64,000 nucleotides of DNA from Thozetella sp. PMI_491 (lineage: Eukaryota > Ascomycota > Sordariomycetes > Chaetosphaeriales > Chaetosphaeriaceae), in the NCBI GenBank assembly GCA_021432635.1, contig MU270050.1, positions 62,001 through 126,000 on the forward strand, written 5' to 3'. The position numbers and the translations under genes are program-made. Below, piece after piece: positions 34,171-46,080 of the stretch (positions are counted from its first letter, which is position 1; each line of letters begins with the position of its first letter). A model generated the notes under the pieces. That model saw nothing but the letters and a program-made list of their open reading frames with translations, made no database searches and was not told the origin of the DNA.

Positions 34171-34178
34171 TTTTTTTT
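34171..34178 (+). terminator. T8 Pol III terminator, tRNA copy 2
   Basis: Eight T residues begin 5 bp after the discriminator base. Confidence 0.8.
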
Positions 34179-34685
34179 ATCATTTTCTATTCTCTATTCT
34201 TTCTATTTGAAGGCTGAGAGTGTGTTTCTGTGCCTTTAATATATAATGGATTTCATGATTGCCGTCTTTATTTTTATTATGTAATTGGCGGCAACGAGCC
34301 AGCAACGGGCCATCAAGATGCTCCACTCATATCACAGCTTCGGTAGACAACATCTGACTAGGCTTCATCCAAAAACCTCGCCGATGGTGTTTGTCTACAC
34401 ACAGTATCGGTACCTCCCTAGATCTAGACAAAGATATCCAGTGTTAAGCATACAATTACGTCGCCGCCCGCAAACTGTTTACTAGACCTAAAGGAGTCGA
34501 GTTGACACCGAATTCCGGGATCTTGTGTCATCTATTCCTCTTCGGAGTACCTGAATCATCTTTCTGCTCAAATTCACTTTATAAAATTCGCTGCTTATCG
34601 CGGATAACCTAGAGGAACCGATTTTAATGCCATCATCCTTCCTAACAACTAGATTGAGTTTGATGTGGATCCGAGTCGGGGTATC
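34179..34685. other. intergenic, 3' flank of the P450 gene
   Basis: About 500 bp with AT-rich start. One 66-codon frame is unrecognised. I see no further tRNA-like box elements. Confidence 0.4.
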
Positions 34686-36757
34686 TCACTCGACTTTGAC
34701 CCGCATTCCCTTTGTGTCTAACTTGGGCATCGCTAGAAAGTAATCATGAACTGGGATGACGTCTGTTTCGTCGGTCTCAAACAAAGTCATTTTGGGACCT
34801 TCGGGTCGGAACAAGACAGCAAGGGTGAGATATAACTCCCCATATGCGAGGCTACACTTGTCGTTAGTCGGCTGTACGATTTTGGCACCTGCTTCGTAGG
34901 CGGTATACACACTTCCTGCCCAAACAGCTCCGGGAGCCCTTAGAGAAAGGAACATAATTGCGGTTCAGGTTCGGATCGTAGTCTCCAATCCACCGCTCGG
35001 GCTTGAATTGATACGGCTCCGGGAAGACGTCTGGGTCTGTGTGCATCATAAATGCTGACATTCCAACCGGTGTCTAAATCCACCGTGTTATAACCAATAC
35101 CTAGAGGAGAAAGAGTTAACTTACTCCACGAGGAATGAGCCACTGCTTATACTGCAAATCCACATCAGGGGAGACGCGAGGAATCCGCCTCAACGAGCCA
35201 AAGCTTATCCTAGGTCGGCAATGGCTCATTAGCATCCCTTGGGTTTTGATCCGGAGCAACGGTGTCCAATTTTACTGAAGCACTAACCGAAGACCTTCAC
35301 GAACGCAGCCGAATAAGTACGGGATACGCTCTAGTTCGGCCCATGTCGGGCTCTTGGCGGGATACCCAGTCATTATTTCAGCGAGTGATGCTCGCAGAGT
35401 CTCCTCGATGTTTTTATCCGCAAGCACAAAATAGGTAATAGTTGACAGAGCACGAGATGTCGTCATGGTGCCCGCAGACAAGACACCGATAAACTCCCCC
35501 AAGAGACGGGCTGTTCTTTTTTCCGACTCGGGCATATCTGACGTCAGTAGATGCTGCACAAGGGTAGTGGGCCGATTGCTCCCAGTATCCCCGGCTTTTT
35601 CCTGCTTAATCCTGCTTTTTGCTTCGTCGATATGGTTCCTAGCGATCTAACGGCGGTTCGTGAGTGAACGCCAAGGATAGAGAAGATATACATAAGTGCT
35701 TACCTCCGTAAATGCTCTAAACCCTGCTGCTTTGGGGTAGAAGCGAAGGAGAATTCCGAGAGGGATCCATTTGACCCAACTGATACGCTGTTAGTCGAAG
35801 CTTGCACACCACACTTGCCAAAATTTGCAGTTACCCCATCAAGAATGTGAAGTGCGTGTACAACGTAATCTGCTTGAAAAAGCCACAAAGTGTGTCATGC
35901 CTAAAACAATACGGTCAGAAAGGCTAATGATAAGAAGCCGAAGTGAAGGAGTTCATATTTACCAATCCGACGAGATCTCCGGGTCCGAAATGAAAGAAGG
36001 CGGGTCGATAACTGACACACGCCCAATCAGGTCGCCGATAACAGCGGCATAAATGTGTTCCATGTTGATCACCTTATCGGTTCCTTTCAGACCCAGCAAG
36101 CGATCTTCAAGGACATTCAACTCCTCCAATATCATGCCCTCGTAGCTCTGTACGGCCTTCCGGGAGAAGAATGGATCTAGAGGTTTCCTCCTGGTTCGGT
36201 GAAGGTTGTGGTCTTCCGCGTTCGGGTGCGAGTCTGCATGAGAGTCAGGGAATCGTTACAACTTCGTTTCCAAGAGATGGCCCCTCTTACCATCCATGCC
36301 AATTCCAGCACGAGCACGGGGGAAAATCTGAGTGCGTCGAACCGATCCGGCCACGTACAGCGTGCTGTAAAAATCGGCATCCCGCACTGACAGTTCCCAG
36401 GGGTTGATGCGAACAATGGGTCCTATTTATTGTTAGCTGCCATAACCTCCTGTGTTATCCCCAATTTACGCTGTATTCACCATATATATCATGAAGCTCG
36501 TTGATCTTTTTGTAATATTTACCCGATTTCAATATATCATAGTAGAACTCATACCATGCCGTAGCGGCTGCCAATCTTGGCCCAGGAAACCGGGCGATGG
36601 GTGAAAAGATGAGCCGGTATAGAACTAGGGTAATCCCGTAGACAATGCTGAAGGCGAGGACGCCCAGGCCAATGCTCATCCACCTGGCAATAGTAACTGC
36701 CGCAAGATCCTGCATATTTGTAGGGAAGGGAACAAATAATTCGACTGGCCGAGTCAT
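34686..36757 (-). CDS. cytochrome P450 monooxygenase (nine exons)
   Basis: Haem monooxygenase, membrane-anchored in the ER by an N-terminal segment (about residues 25-50, before [11 protein letters not shown]). Exons: 36757-36481, 36422-36291, 36233-35963, 35900-35835, 35779-35704, 35646-35288, 35209-35125, 35073-34913 and 34851-34686, totalling 1593 nt (530 residues). Landmarks: [38 protein letters not shown]-helix [11 protein letters not shown], ExxR at E391-R394, PERWIGDY and the haem loop [10 protein letters not shown] with Cys472. All introns are GT-AG, 51-78 bp. The pattern is close to the fungal group that includes trichodiene oxygenase (CYP58-like), so a terpenoid substrate is plausible but inferred. 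It is divergent from the acyltransferase fusion at 38058, with a shared 1.3-kb promoter region. No damage is visible. Confidence 0.9.
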
Positions 36758-38057
36758 TACCTAGCAGCTCACAAATTCTAGACTGTAATTTTAAATACTA
36801 TGAGCAACAAGGCAGCTCAGTAATCGATTGAATAGACAGGCGGTTGCTTCGAGGGAGGGGGAGGTAGTAGTATTTATATAATAGTTAGCAATCGCATAAC
36901 AAAAAGATCACTCATATTACTAAGTGAAAGCATTGCGACAAGAAGCATTCAATAAAAGCTTTATATGCCATTAGCCACTAGATTTACTTCTATAGACAGC
37001 CCTCCTCTCGCTGGTAAAGAGAACAGCGCCACAGTCAAGCTTACCTCTCGTAAGCAACACTAGAAGGGATAGCCTTGAAACTTTGGGCGCAAGATTACTG
37101 AGCTCCGCCATCAGCTGTGTTGGCAAGCTTGAGTGGGGCTGGTTTTACCAAGACATAGGGGGATTGCACATGGGTAAATCCGCCTCGAAGGCAGGGCTCG
37201 ATGAAGCAGTTCGCAATGTATGCGGCCAATATGCCTAGATAGTTCATTAAATCCTAAGCAGGAATCCTCGATGGACGTGTGGCGCCGGGCACTACCACCC
37301 TGCTCTGACCTACAACGCCGGCTAGATGGTGTGGGTAGCTAATGAAACGCCTAAGAGTAAGGGAAATAACGGGTCTTCCGTGTTGGTGTGGGTGACTACT
37401 GGTTTGATGGTCGTAAAGATGCTTGATTATTCGAAAGATGGGGTTGCTCGGAAAGAGCTAAATACACGCCCCACGGCATCAATAAAAAGTGACGATTCAT
37501 CAGGACTCGAAGAGATGAAATGCTTTAAAGGTCATCTTTACAACTATTTCCTGTTCAGGCAGTTATACCACCTGCATGTGCGTATTACGGCACCTCTGCA
37601 TGATCGTATCACTCTCAAACATCTGACCGCCAGGTCGATATTCGGCAGTGGAAAGCACGGCTCTCCGGCTCGCCCCGAGGCTGCAGCTTCGTAGAAAACT
37701 AGCCGGTGGGCGAATGAAAGAAGTATTAAGTCCCCGAGTACAAATTCTAAGTGGGACCCAGTGATACGTCTACCATTTGCTGCCCAGTGTCGGTCCGAAA
37801 AATAGAGAAAGCTGTGAAGGGCAGAGAGATCCGAGTCAACCGACGCTGTGTTGATGCTCGTGGAGAACTTACTCGAGGCAGCCACCACTCTCATTAGCAT
37901 ATATTTACTGACGAAATGGTATAAACAAGCATGCGACTAGGTAGTCGATGCCGCTCCTTCAAGCTGCGTAGCATTGTGCGTGCAGTGCCTATTCCCTCGA
38001 GTCGAGTCTCCACCACAATTAAGATCCAATCTATACTCATTACTAGAAGCAAACGAC
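36758..38057. promoter_or_regulatory. shared divergent promoter region, P450 / acyltransferase fusion
   Basis: 1.3 kb between two divergent start codons. Open frames inside (37326-37694 plus, 37544-37900 minus) overlap each other and are unrecognised, so I treat the stretch as regulatory. I could not find the CTCCGACC palindrome seen upstream of the hydrolase. Confidence 0.4.
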
Positions 38058-40409
38058 ATGGAGAGAACTTTCCTAGTGCCATGCCCCCCATTTAAGCTAC
38101 AACTATCCCATTGGGATCGGAATTTGCCACCGACTCACTCCAAAAGAATCTTGTGCTTCTCGCTCTCACCCGATGTAGACTACCAGCGCGTAGTGGACTA
38201 CCTCTACATCGCTTTCCATCATACTATCCAGCGTGCCCCCTTCCTTGCTGGCTCGATAGTGCCATTCTCGGTCGAGGAAGGGGGACGCCCTTGGCTTCGC
38301 AACCTTGTATCCCAAGGAAGCGCCCGATTAGAGGTTAAGGACCTATCGAGAGAGCTCAGCTTTGCTGAGCTCGAAAGATCGAATTTCTCCCAGAACCTTC
38401 TAAACACCGAGCAGCTCTGCCCCTTACCGAACGTTGTCTATATCTCGGAGGAGCCAGTACCAGTATGCGCGTTCCAGGCCAATTTTGTCCAAGGTGGCTT
38501 GCTCCTCGTGGTATCAATCGTCCACATAGCCGCCGATGGTCGAGGAGTGACGCAAGTGATCGATATATTTGCCAAAGAGCTTCGCAAGGCCCAGTCCGGT
38601 GAATCTAGGTTTCCTTTGGAACAAAGAGAAGACGTCTATCATTCTGATCGGACAGCTCTCATTACGGGTAACGGAGTGCATGGAGCCATCGAGAATCACG
38701 CTGCTTGGAGCTCATCAGCTTCCAACGCGCACCCCAAAATCAGGGATGTCGATAACTTTTGCCAGACATTCCGTATCAGCGCCAAAGATGTGTTGGAACT
38801 GAAACGTGTCGCAACCGCACCACCATGTGGCTCCGAAGCCTGGATATCGACAAACGATGCGATATCAGCTTTTATCTGGCGGAGCATCATGCTTGCTCGT
38901 TACCGTGCTGGTATTCTGGCCGGTGGAGCAATTACACATCTCGCCCAGCCCATAGACTGCCGAGCCCTTCTCCGGCTTCCTGACCCTTACTTTGGCAACG
39001 CGATTTACGTAACCAAGACTTCGATGCCCCTCGCACTGCTAGCGGATGGACAAAGCGGCATCGCAGAGGCGTCCCGTGTGATGCGTGCCGACATCAACTC
39101 TATGACAGCAGAGAAATTTCGAGACCTTGTCGGCTACGTAGAGCGGACCGAAAGAGATTGCCACACGCGCTTGAATATTCTCGAGGATTTGCCCGTGAGC
39201 GGGATCCTCCTTACAAGCCATTTTAAGTTTGCTCAACATGAGATGGACTTTGGATCCATATTTGGAGACGGACATATGAAAGCTCTCCGTCTGGCAGCCA
39301 AGGGAACCATAGCCGGCGCGGTAGTCGTGATGCCCCGGCTGCAGGATGGGAGCTGTGAATTCATGATTACAGAGCAACCAAAAACCATCCAGTGTCTGTT
39401 GGAGGACGAAATGTTCACTCGGTTTACTAGAGAAGGGGGGCCTTCGAATAACCATCTCGAGCAAGACGCTGTACTTTCCTTGCGTCATGAAGACACCATC
39501 CCAGCTCCCATCACCTTCCCCCTCAGCTCAGCCCCCACTCCGATTTCCTCTCAGCCAAAAGAACATTCCCAGCCTAACAACACAAAAGCATTCTCAATGC
39601 TGCGTGTCAGTAACGTTGATGCACCACATGTCGGAGTCATCCGAGTCATTCAGCTATGCCATCCTGCAACTAAAAATTCCATCTCAAGGCAAATGCTGAA
39701 GGAGCTTAGCCAACAAATCGAAGAGATACACAACGAGAGGTCAACGTCTCAAACCAGAGCCCTGGTACTCGCTAGCGGACTGGACGACGTCTTTTGCGCC
39801 GGAGCAGATCTGAAAGAACGAAAGAACATGAGCCTTTTAGATACGAAAGAGTTCTTGATCAGCTTGCGAGCCATGTTCTGCCGACTAGCAACGCTCCCAA
39901 TCCCAACCATCGCCTGTGTGTCTGGTCTGGCTCTCGGCGGTGGCTTAGAATTAGCGCTTTGCTGCCATCTGCGAGTCTTTTCGACTAATGCCCGCGTAGG
40001 CTTGCCTGAGACCCGGCTAGCGATCATTCCCGGGGCTGGCGGTACGTACCGACTATCCAAGATTGTTGGTCTATCTAATGCGCTGGACCTCGTCTTGACA
40101 GGGCGCCACTTGCAGGCGTCCGAAGCCGCCTCCATGGGCTTGTGCAACCGTCTCGTCGCCGTAGGTGTCGAGGGAGCTTGTGAGGGCGCTGACATGAAGC
40201 GGGCTCTGTCTATGGAGACCGGCATCGCCCTGGCTCAAGAGATATGCAAGGGAGGACCTGTCGCTGTGCGAGCTGCTGTCAGCGTGCTTGCATTGGCCTG
40301 CGAGGCGACGGAAAATGCGGCTTATGACTCTGTTCTCGGAACCAAGGACCGCATCGAGGCTCTGCAGGCATATAGCGAGAAGCGCAAGCCGATTTTTACT
40401 GGGGAGTGA
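38058..40409 (+). CDS. acyltransferase / enoyl-CoA hydratase-isomerase fusion protein
   Basis: One intronless frame of 783 residues from the ATG at 38058. Residues ~1-470 are a CoA-dependent acyltransferase of the type that includes trichothecene 3-O-acetyltransferase. The catalytic HxxxD is H156-IAA-D160 in VHIAADGRG, and a DFGxx block lies at D397 (DFGSIFGDG). Residues ~470-510 are a Ser/Pro-rich linker. Residues ~510-783 are a crotonase-fold hydratase/isomerase close to AUH/methylglutaconyl-CoA hydratase: CAGADLKER (~580), ALGGGLELAL (~625) and LPETRLAIIPGAGGTYRL. Both usual active-site Glu residues are kept. Both halves look catalytically complete. The fusion could make or modify an acyl-CoA and transfer it to an alcohol, for example on a P450-oxidised terpene. 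That link is inference. The neighbour is a divergent P450. Confidence 0.88.
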   Translation: MERTFLVPCPPFKLQLSHWDRNLPPTHSKRILCFSLSPDVDYQRVVDYLYIAFHHTIQRAPFLAGSIVPFSVEEGGRPWLRNLVSQGSARLEVKDLSRELSFAELERSNFSQNLLNTEQLCPLPNVVYISEEPVPVCAFQANFVQGGLLLVVSIVHIAADGRGVTQVIDIFAKELRKAQSGESRFPLEQREDVYHSDRTALITGNGVHGAIENHAAWSSSASNAHPKIRDVDNFCQTFRISAKDVLELKRVATAPPCGSEAWISTNDAISAFIWRSIMLARYRAGILAGGAITHLAQPIDCRALLRLPDPYFGNAIYVTKTSMPLALLADGQSGIAEASRVMRADINSMTAEKFRDLVGYVERTERDCHTRLNILEDLPVSGILLTSHFKFAQHEMDFGSIFGDGHMKALRLAAKGTIAGAVVVMPRLQDGSCEFMITEQPKTIQCLLEDEMFTRFTREGGPSNNHLEQDAVLSLRHEDTIPAPITFPLSSAPTPISSQPKEHSQPNNTKAFSMLRVSNVDAPHVGVIRVIQLCHPATKNSISRQMLKELSQQIEEIHNERSTSQTRALVLASGLDDVFCAGADLKERKNMSLLDTKEFLISLRAMFCRLATLPIPTIACVSGLALGGGLELALCCHLRVFSTNARVGLPETRLAIIPGAGGTYRLSKIVGLSNALDLVLTGRHLQASEAASMGLCNRLVAVGVEGACEGADMKRALSMETGIALAQEICKGGPVAVRAAVSVLALACEATENAAYDSVLGTKDRIEALQAYSEKRKPIFTGE

Positions 40410-41319
40410 CTGCGGTTTTTTTGAGGTACAACCCTCATTATTTGTAGTTCTATACCCGAAGTCACCTTCACTTTCTTCTCCGGAAGCTGTACAATGTAGG
40501 TGACAAAGTGCCAGGTAGCACAAAAATTAACTTGGCAGGCTTTATGCTGGCATGATGGAAGTAGACCTCAGCTTTGAACCATAGGTTACTACCTTGGCAC
40601 CTTGGTACCTTTTTCTAGATAAATTTACGCGATGAAAGAGAACAGATAACTAGAAGAAGCGAAACTGCACTGCTTTCTGAGCAGAGAAACTGGGACATGT
40701 GGGCGGTTATTCCGTGCAAATCTAGCTGCGGGGCTTTGTGAGGAAGTAAACATAGACTTTTCTTTTGGAGTTAAAATTTTTAGGGGAGTCGAAGCAGAGA
40801 ATAAATTGTTTCAATGTTGACGCCTCAGATGGTTGGGGGATAGCGCCAGACCTACGCCAATCATCCCGGGCGATTGGTGGGTGGGCAAGCCATTTTGTGA
40901 ACAACCAAGATGAGTGCGTGTCACGTGGCTTGAACGAATCAATGATCTAACGTATAGTTGTATACAAATTACGTTACTACCTTGGTCTAACGTAAGAAAT
41001 TACTGATAATCAAGGGGAAGCGGCAAACTGGCCAAGCATTCTTACCCGATCCAGGATGTGTTCAAAGCAATTTTTTACTGATGATGCCAGTCTACCATTC
41101 TGGAGAACCACCAACGAGGAAGATAAGAAATTGACTCGAGGGCTTGCGTGAGCCACCTGCTGGTCCATGTTCAAGGTGAAGGCGAATCAGGGTATCCTCT
41201 CTTTCCAGCCGCCCTATTGTACGGTGCGTCGCGTCTTTATAGACATCTCATAGTGGCGCTATCCTGAGATCAAAGAATATTTGTTCATCAAATGTAGCCC
41301 GGAAGTGTTTGACAATTTA
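40410..41319. other. intergenic, nothing recognised
   Basis: 3' flank of the fusion gene and upstream flank of the next ORF. No Zn2Cys6 motif, which would be expected just upstream of the regulator-like ORF, could be found here in any frame I checked. Confidence 0.4.
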
Positions 41320-41985
41320 ATGAGAAAAGAACTCATGGCCGAACCAAGAGTGCATTGTCGATGCGTCGAAGACGCAACCCGGGCCTGGAAATGTACTGAA
41401 AGCATGACCGAGGCCAGCCTGGACGTCATCATCATAGCCAGCGCGCAGACCGTCGATTTTTCTTTGAAGTTGCCAGAGTGTCAGGCCCATGTCCACGACC
41501 TGTCTGCAAACGTCAATGATATCTTGCTGCATATTTTATCTAACCTAGTCGACCTCCTTCGATCCGCCATAATCACAAATAGCTCCGCTGTTCCAGCATG
41601 TCTTGGTCACTCAGCCTCGAGACCCGCCAGTTTGTGTCCAACTCTATCCTCACATCGTCGTACCATGCCGCCAAATTTACAAATGTATGGTTATCAAAGG
41701 ATTGATCTACAGGACGGGCCGAAAATGGCATTATCAGAAGACTGTCCCGCGTGTCTGCAAACACCAATGTCACTGGGTGAATATGGGTTGGACGAGCAAC
41801 AGAGCCAGCTCCTAGCACTGGAGCTTGTCTGCAGGACCTTGAAGAATTTTGCGCATATATTGCGAGAAATGGTGCATCGTGGTGTAGACGAAGCAGGCAA
41901 AGTTGATGAGAGAGTAATCTCATTGCTCGCGCGAGTGATGAGACTTATAAGCGCTGGTTCTACGAGTTTGTCTAGCTTGTCATGA
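41320..41985 (+). CDS. regulator-like ORF resembling the C-terminal part of AflR-type factors, without DNA-binding domain
   Basis: An open frame of about 220 residues from the ATG at 41320 (open further upstream but without an ATG). It has the layout of the C-terminal region of fungal pathway-specific Zn2Cys6 regulators: a C-x-C pair with following helices (CRCVEDATRAW), a block with a single Cys before paired leucine-rich helices (LPECQAHVHDLSANVNDILL), and LLALELVCRTLKNFAHILRE near the end. The zinc cluster is missing. It may be a truncated gene, a relic of a duplicated regulator, or a dominant partner protein. The family assignment is tentative because the domain is poorly conserved. The intact AflR-type gene is 6 kb downstream. 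Confidence 0.45.
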   Translation: MRKELMAEPRVHCRCVEDATRAWKCTESMTEASLDVIIIASAQTVDFSLKLPECQAHVHDLSANVNDILLHILSNLVDLLRSAIITNSSAVPACLGHSASRPASLCPTLSSHRRTMPPNLQMYGYQRIDLQDGPKMALSEDCPACLQTPMSLGEYGLDEQQSQLLALELVCRTLKNFAHILREMVHRGVDEAGKVDERVISLLARVMRLISAGSTSLSSLS

Positions 41986-44219
41986 TCATGTCTTTGTGTA
42001 TCTTACCAATTGTCTTCCGCCATGCTAAGCGAATAATAGATGCCATTTCTGGATTAAAAATCCAAGCCTCCTCCGAGCATTGAACTGGAGCTGAGGTTTT
42101 AGATGTATATGGCCTTATTTGGTAGCTCCAGGGCTCTAAATTAGAACTCTTTATAAGTAATGCGAGGATTGTCTTCGCCTTTCTAACAACATCCTATACA
42201 GAACAGTCATTCACGCAGAAAAGCACAAAGCCGGGCAGCCACAACCAAAAAATGTGTATGCTCCTCCCGGTACCTTCATTGTGCCTGCAAGGTCACCTTC
42301 ATTCAGACTTTCGTTATTTCTAAGCCGGTTTCTTCTGCGGAGGGCAGAGGGCAGGACCAGTTGACTGATCACCCAGGGTTCTACTTATTCGTGGAGAATA
42401 CTACTGGCGTGCACGGTTAGAATTTAAGCTCTAATGTGTTGCTCTGTCTAAAACTACAGCTCTTGGCGCGCATCCCTTATATTTAAAGTGCTTTGCAGAT
42501 ACATTACAGGGGATAATACGTAGACGGCTAAAACTGAACCGTAGTACATCTTAGGTAAACCATCTGGAGCGCAATTCTAAAGACAGTGTTCTCAGGGCTA
42601 GACGCCTCGTATAGAGCTAACGAACGCCTCGTAATTAGCACGGGAGTGTGGCCTAGCGTCAGCAAGGCGTCAGCACGGAATAGAAGCCTCCACAGCTGTC
42701 TCACTACGCAGAAGTTCTTTTCGGAATTGGTCGGTATTCCCGCCAGCTTGGCCTTTTCCGGCTTCTGTCCGTCGGTCTCCGCGCGGGGGAAACACCATGT
42801 AAGGTTGGCGGGGACATTCTTTCGAGTCTGCATGAAATATCGTGTATTTCTTCGACAAGCCAGCCTTTCTTTTATCAAGAGAATCAATATATGGCGTGAT
42901 CCTATAGCAGGGATTTTACCAGAAGCCTTGGAAGAATTCTAGCTCATTGTCTCTACTTCTGTTCTGTCCAGAAAAAAAGTCTCTTACTGCTCTGAAGGGC
43001 AGACAGAAGCCTCATGCACCTTGTCGGCCTTTATCGAGAATTCTGGTGGTAGTAACAATTTTCCTCTTCCGCCATTCTGACATCGGTTCTGATTTATAGC
43101 GAGTGCCCTTCACCTATTTGCTTCTTGAGACCCTGCTTCTCTGCTCCTCTGAAGGCAGCATCCACGGTAAGCCTAATGTTCTCAAGCAAGCACTAAAAGT
43201 TGAAAGAAGCTTCCGAAGCTGCATATTGATCCTATGCCATCCCTAGCATCGTACTATTGACTATCTGCAGCTCAGGTGAGTGCGAAGCCCCTACAGTCTA
43301 CCGATGTCCCGCATCTAACTTCTCACAGGGTCATTTCCACTGCAATGAGACTTTCCCCACTCACTCCTTGCACGGATGCTTGCTGCAAAGCCCCCGGGCA
43401 ATCAACTCAGTTATGGGAATTCCATCTTATACTAAGCTTCTAACTAGCAATCCTGCGACGCAATACGCCAGATTCATATCATATGAGGTGCAAAATTGAG
43501 ATATCCTGTGGGGTAATGAGAGTGCAAATATAGCCAATCAAACGCAAATCACCCATCCATCACATTAAGATACGTGCAGGATGGTTACTTCGCATCACAC
43601 ATTTGACTATCTGGTTTGTGATTTCACAAACAGGATCTAACTCTCACTCTTGAAGTCTGTTATCAAACAATCTCCTCCTCAGTAGTGGTACAAGTAAGAG
43701 CAGTAAGACCAGCGCGCTTCCTCATGGCAAATGTGCGTGACGGCTTTCTACAACAACTCCTCCACGAATCTGGCAAGTCCTAAATAGTTTATGTGCTTTA
43801 CCTTCCGTGTTAGACCCGGCACTTGCAGTAAAACATGACAGGAATCTACTGCCTTCGATTCACGGTTATTGTTATCTCGGAGGTTAGAGGGTCAATCCGA
43901 TACGATAAAAAGGCAATGCTGACATCAGCCCATCTTACAGGCACCGGCATTACATAGACTGGGCGGGGTCTTCAATGAACGGTCTACCCGTTCCTTGTTT
44001 ACAAGACTGTAGGGACCACACTATCTGGAAACCTTTCGCTATCCAACGCTTGACATTCGTTTTATCCACACGCCCGATAAGCTCAGGGGGTTGTAAACGG
44101 CTATAACTAGAAATGGCTACCGCTGGTCAAAAGCTTATCCTTATCAACAAGTTTCCTCCCCTTCTTTCTCTATGAACTATTATTTAGTGGATTAATATAG
44201 TTATTCTACGTTCTAAAAC
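41986..44219. other. intergenic region, nothing recognised
   Basis: About 2.2 kb with only short frames. The pair at 42528-42942 overlaps on opposite strands. Sequence composition is ordinary. I see no repeat or RNA gene. Confidence 0.4.
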
Positions 44220-46080
44220 TAGAGGGCTATGTCGACGGGCAAGGACTTAATCATAACATTGTTCACAATGTTCTGAGCGGCTGAGACTCCAATGGTATCA
44301 CCGACGAACTGCGGGACTACTGGCAAAACGTGGTTCGGCCCTTGTCATAGAGGGACGAGTTACTTAGAGCTCTTCAGGACTGCCGCTTTCAGAGAGCGGT
44401 GGCTACAGCGACAAACATGTCCGCGCGCGACGGATAGGATGAGCCACTATGACATTAGCTTAGACCACTTAACCGGAACCAATCGCTGCTTAAATCTAGT
44501 ATCCGATGTATTGCCTCGCTCAGGAACTTGGTTCGAGTGTCTAGAGCATGGCAGAGCTGACAGTTGGGAAGACCAACCAGGAGAAACGGTTAGTAGTACC
44601 CAAACCTCCTAGGACGGATGGATCCGCCGAAACCGAAAATGGCTGGTCGAGATAGTTGTTACTCAGCAGCAAAAAAATAGGGTACTAATGCGGAGACTTC
44701 CAGGTAGTCAACACCGTGGTCAGGGTTTGGATGCCCGCGTCAGACGGCGACACGCCTTGGCCGGCTTGAAAGTAAATAGGCAAATGGTACACCTGTGCGA
44801 AGCCCAAGCCTTGAGCGGCCAAGCTGAACACTGGAAGCGCCAAAGATTCTACACTTCATAATTCGAGGGATCACCGTGGACAGTCTCACTTCCACTCCTA
44901 AGCGGCGAAGCCGATAGCGATGACGTGAAAGACAACGATCAAATTGATAGGCACGATATTCTTCCGTGGCGTCTTGACGCCAGTATCTTCGAGTGCCAAG
45001 GAGAGAGAGACTAGAGAGCTAACTAGAAGTGCCACGCCGGATAGGTTAAATAGGAATGGAAGCTAGCTGAGCATGGCGTTGGCGATGCGAGAATGTGGTG
45101 ACATCCTGAAGCAGAAGGACCATGGTGGTGCCACCAATGGGCAGATTGATCCAGAAACACTATCGCTAGGTCACGGGCTGGGCAAAGAGACTCCCAAGCA
45201 CCGGGCCCAGGACAGACGACGCACTCCACACCACCCTAAAAACTCCCAGGATAGCAGGCAAGTGCTTGGACATAATGATAATGATGAGAACCGTATAATG
45301 GCCGCCTGTGACCCCTGCGCCGCCCGGTCCTTGAATTCATCGATCGACAATGAGGGCTGGGCTGTTGGGCGCGAGCGCTGCGATGAGACTCCCTAGTTTG
45401 AAGATGCCAATCCATGAGAGAATGACTATCTTAAGCGGAAAGTACATGTATGCCTTCCTGCACCAGGCCTGGAAGGCAGCCCAGCTCATGAAGTAGGAAG
45501 AGCCATATCAACCAATACGGTTCACGGTATGGAGCTCAACAGTGATGACGAGGATGGCGAGGATGGCCGTGGCTACGAAGCTCTAGCATAGGAGGCCGAG
45601 TTAGCGTGCCGCCTGGCTTGGTGATCAGGATCAGAGCAATAAGAGCAGGAAGGGGCCCGTTGTGTGCCCCCTCTCCTACCATCTCCAGAGCCACGAGAAC
45701 CATTGTCAAAAAGAAGGCAAATGTAATAACTCCTGCAAGTACCGGGGAAGGGTGAGCTATGCTGGGGGCTGGAGGGCTACTTACACACCTAGCCTCTACC
45801 CCTGGCTTTTCCTGTGCTCCTCCCGCCTCTGAGTCGGAGGCCTCGACGGCTCTACCCTGAGTGGGACTACAAGCCGCAGCCACCACTTCGCCAGAGGATC
45901 TCTCCACGGTGGCTATGTATTGCTCTTCAGACTTAGTGCGGCGTGATATCGTGCGGTCGTGATAGTTCTGGTTAGTTGCCAGAGGCGTTTCGGGGAGGAC
46001 TGGAGCAGGAAGCATCCAGTGGTGTCCTGGGCGAGAAAGAAGATGGTGCACACTCCGGCAATGAGAAGCCATATTGTTGG
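44220..46080 (-). pseudogene. MFS drug-efflux transporter (DHA2/14-TMS type), decayed
   Basis: Minus-strand pieces in family order. First a cytosolic N-terminus and ITFAFFLTMVLVALEM (about 45740-45690). Then SYFMSWAAFQAW...AYMYFPLKIVILS, GSLIAALAPNSPALIVDR and GPGGAGVTGGHYTVLI (about 45510-45250). Then FQAGQGVSPSDAGIQTLTTV (about 44780-44720). Last GDTIGVSAAQNIVNNVMIKSLP near 44300-44230. These match fungal toxin- and drug-exporting facilitators such as those found in metabolite clusters. The pieces lie in different frames and large parts between are missing or unreadable, so the gene is dead. Its position between the acyltransferase/P450 pair and the regulator suggests a former export gene of the same cluster. 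Confidence 0.65.

Noticed and set aside
37974-38057. Extending the acyltransferase fusion upstream to 37974
   Set aside because: That extension starts at TTG; the first ATG is 38058 and leads directly into the conserved domain.
44292-44612. Plus-strand 106-codon frame as a gene
   Set aside because: It is the antisense shadow of the decayed drug-efflux transporter.
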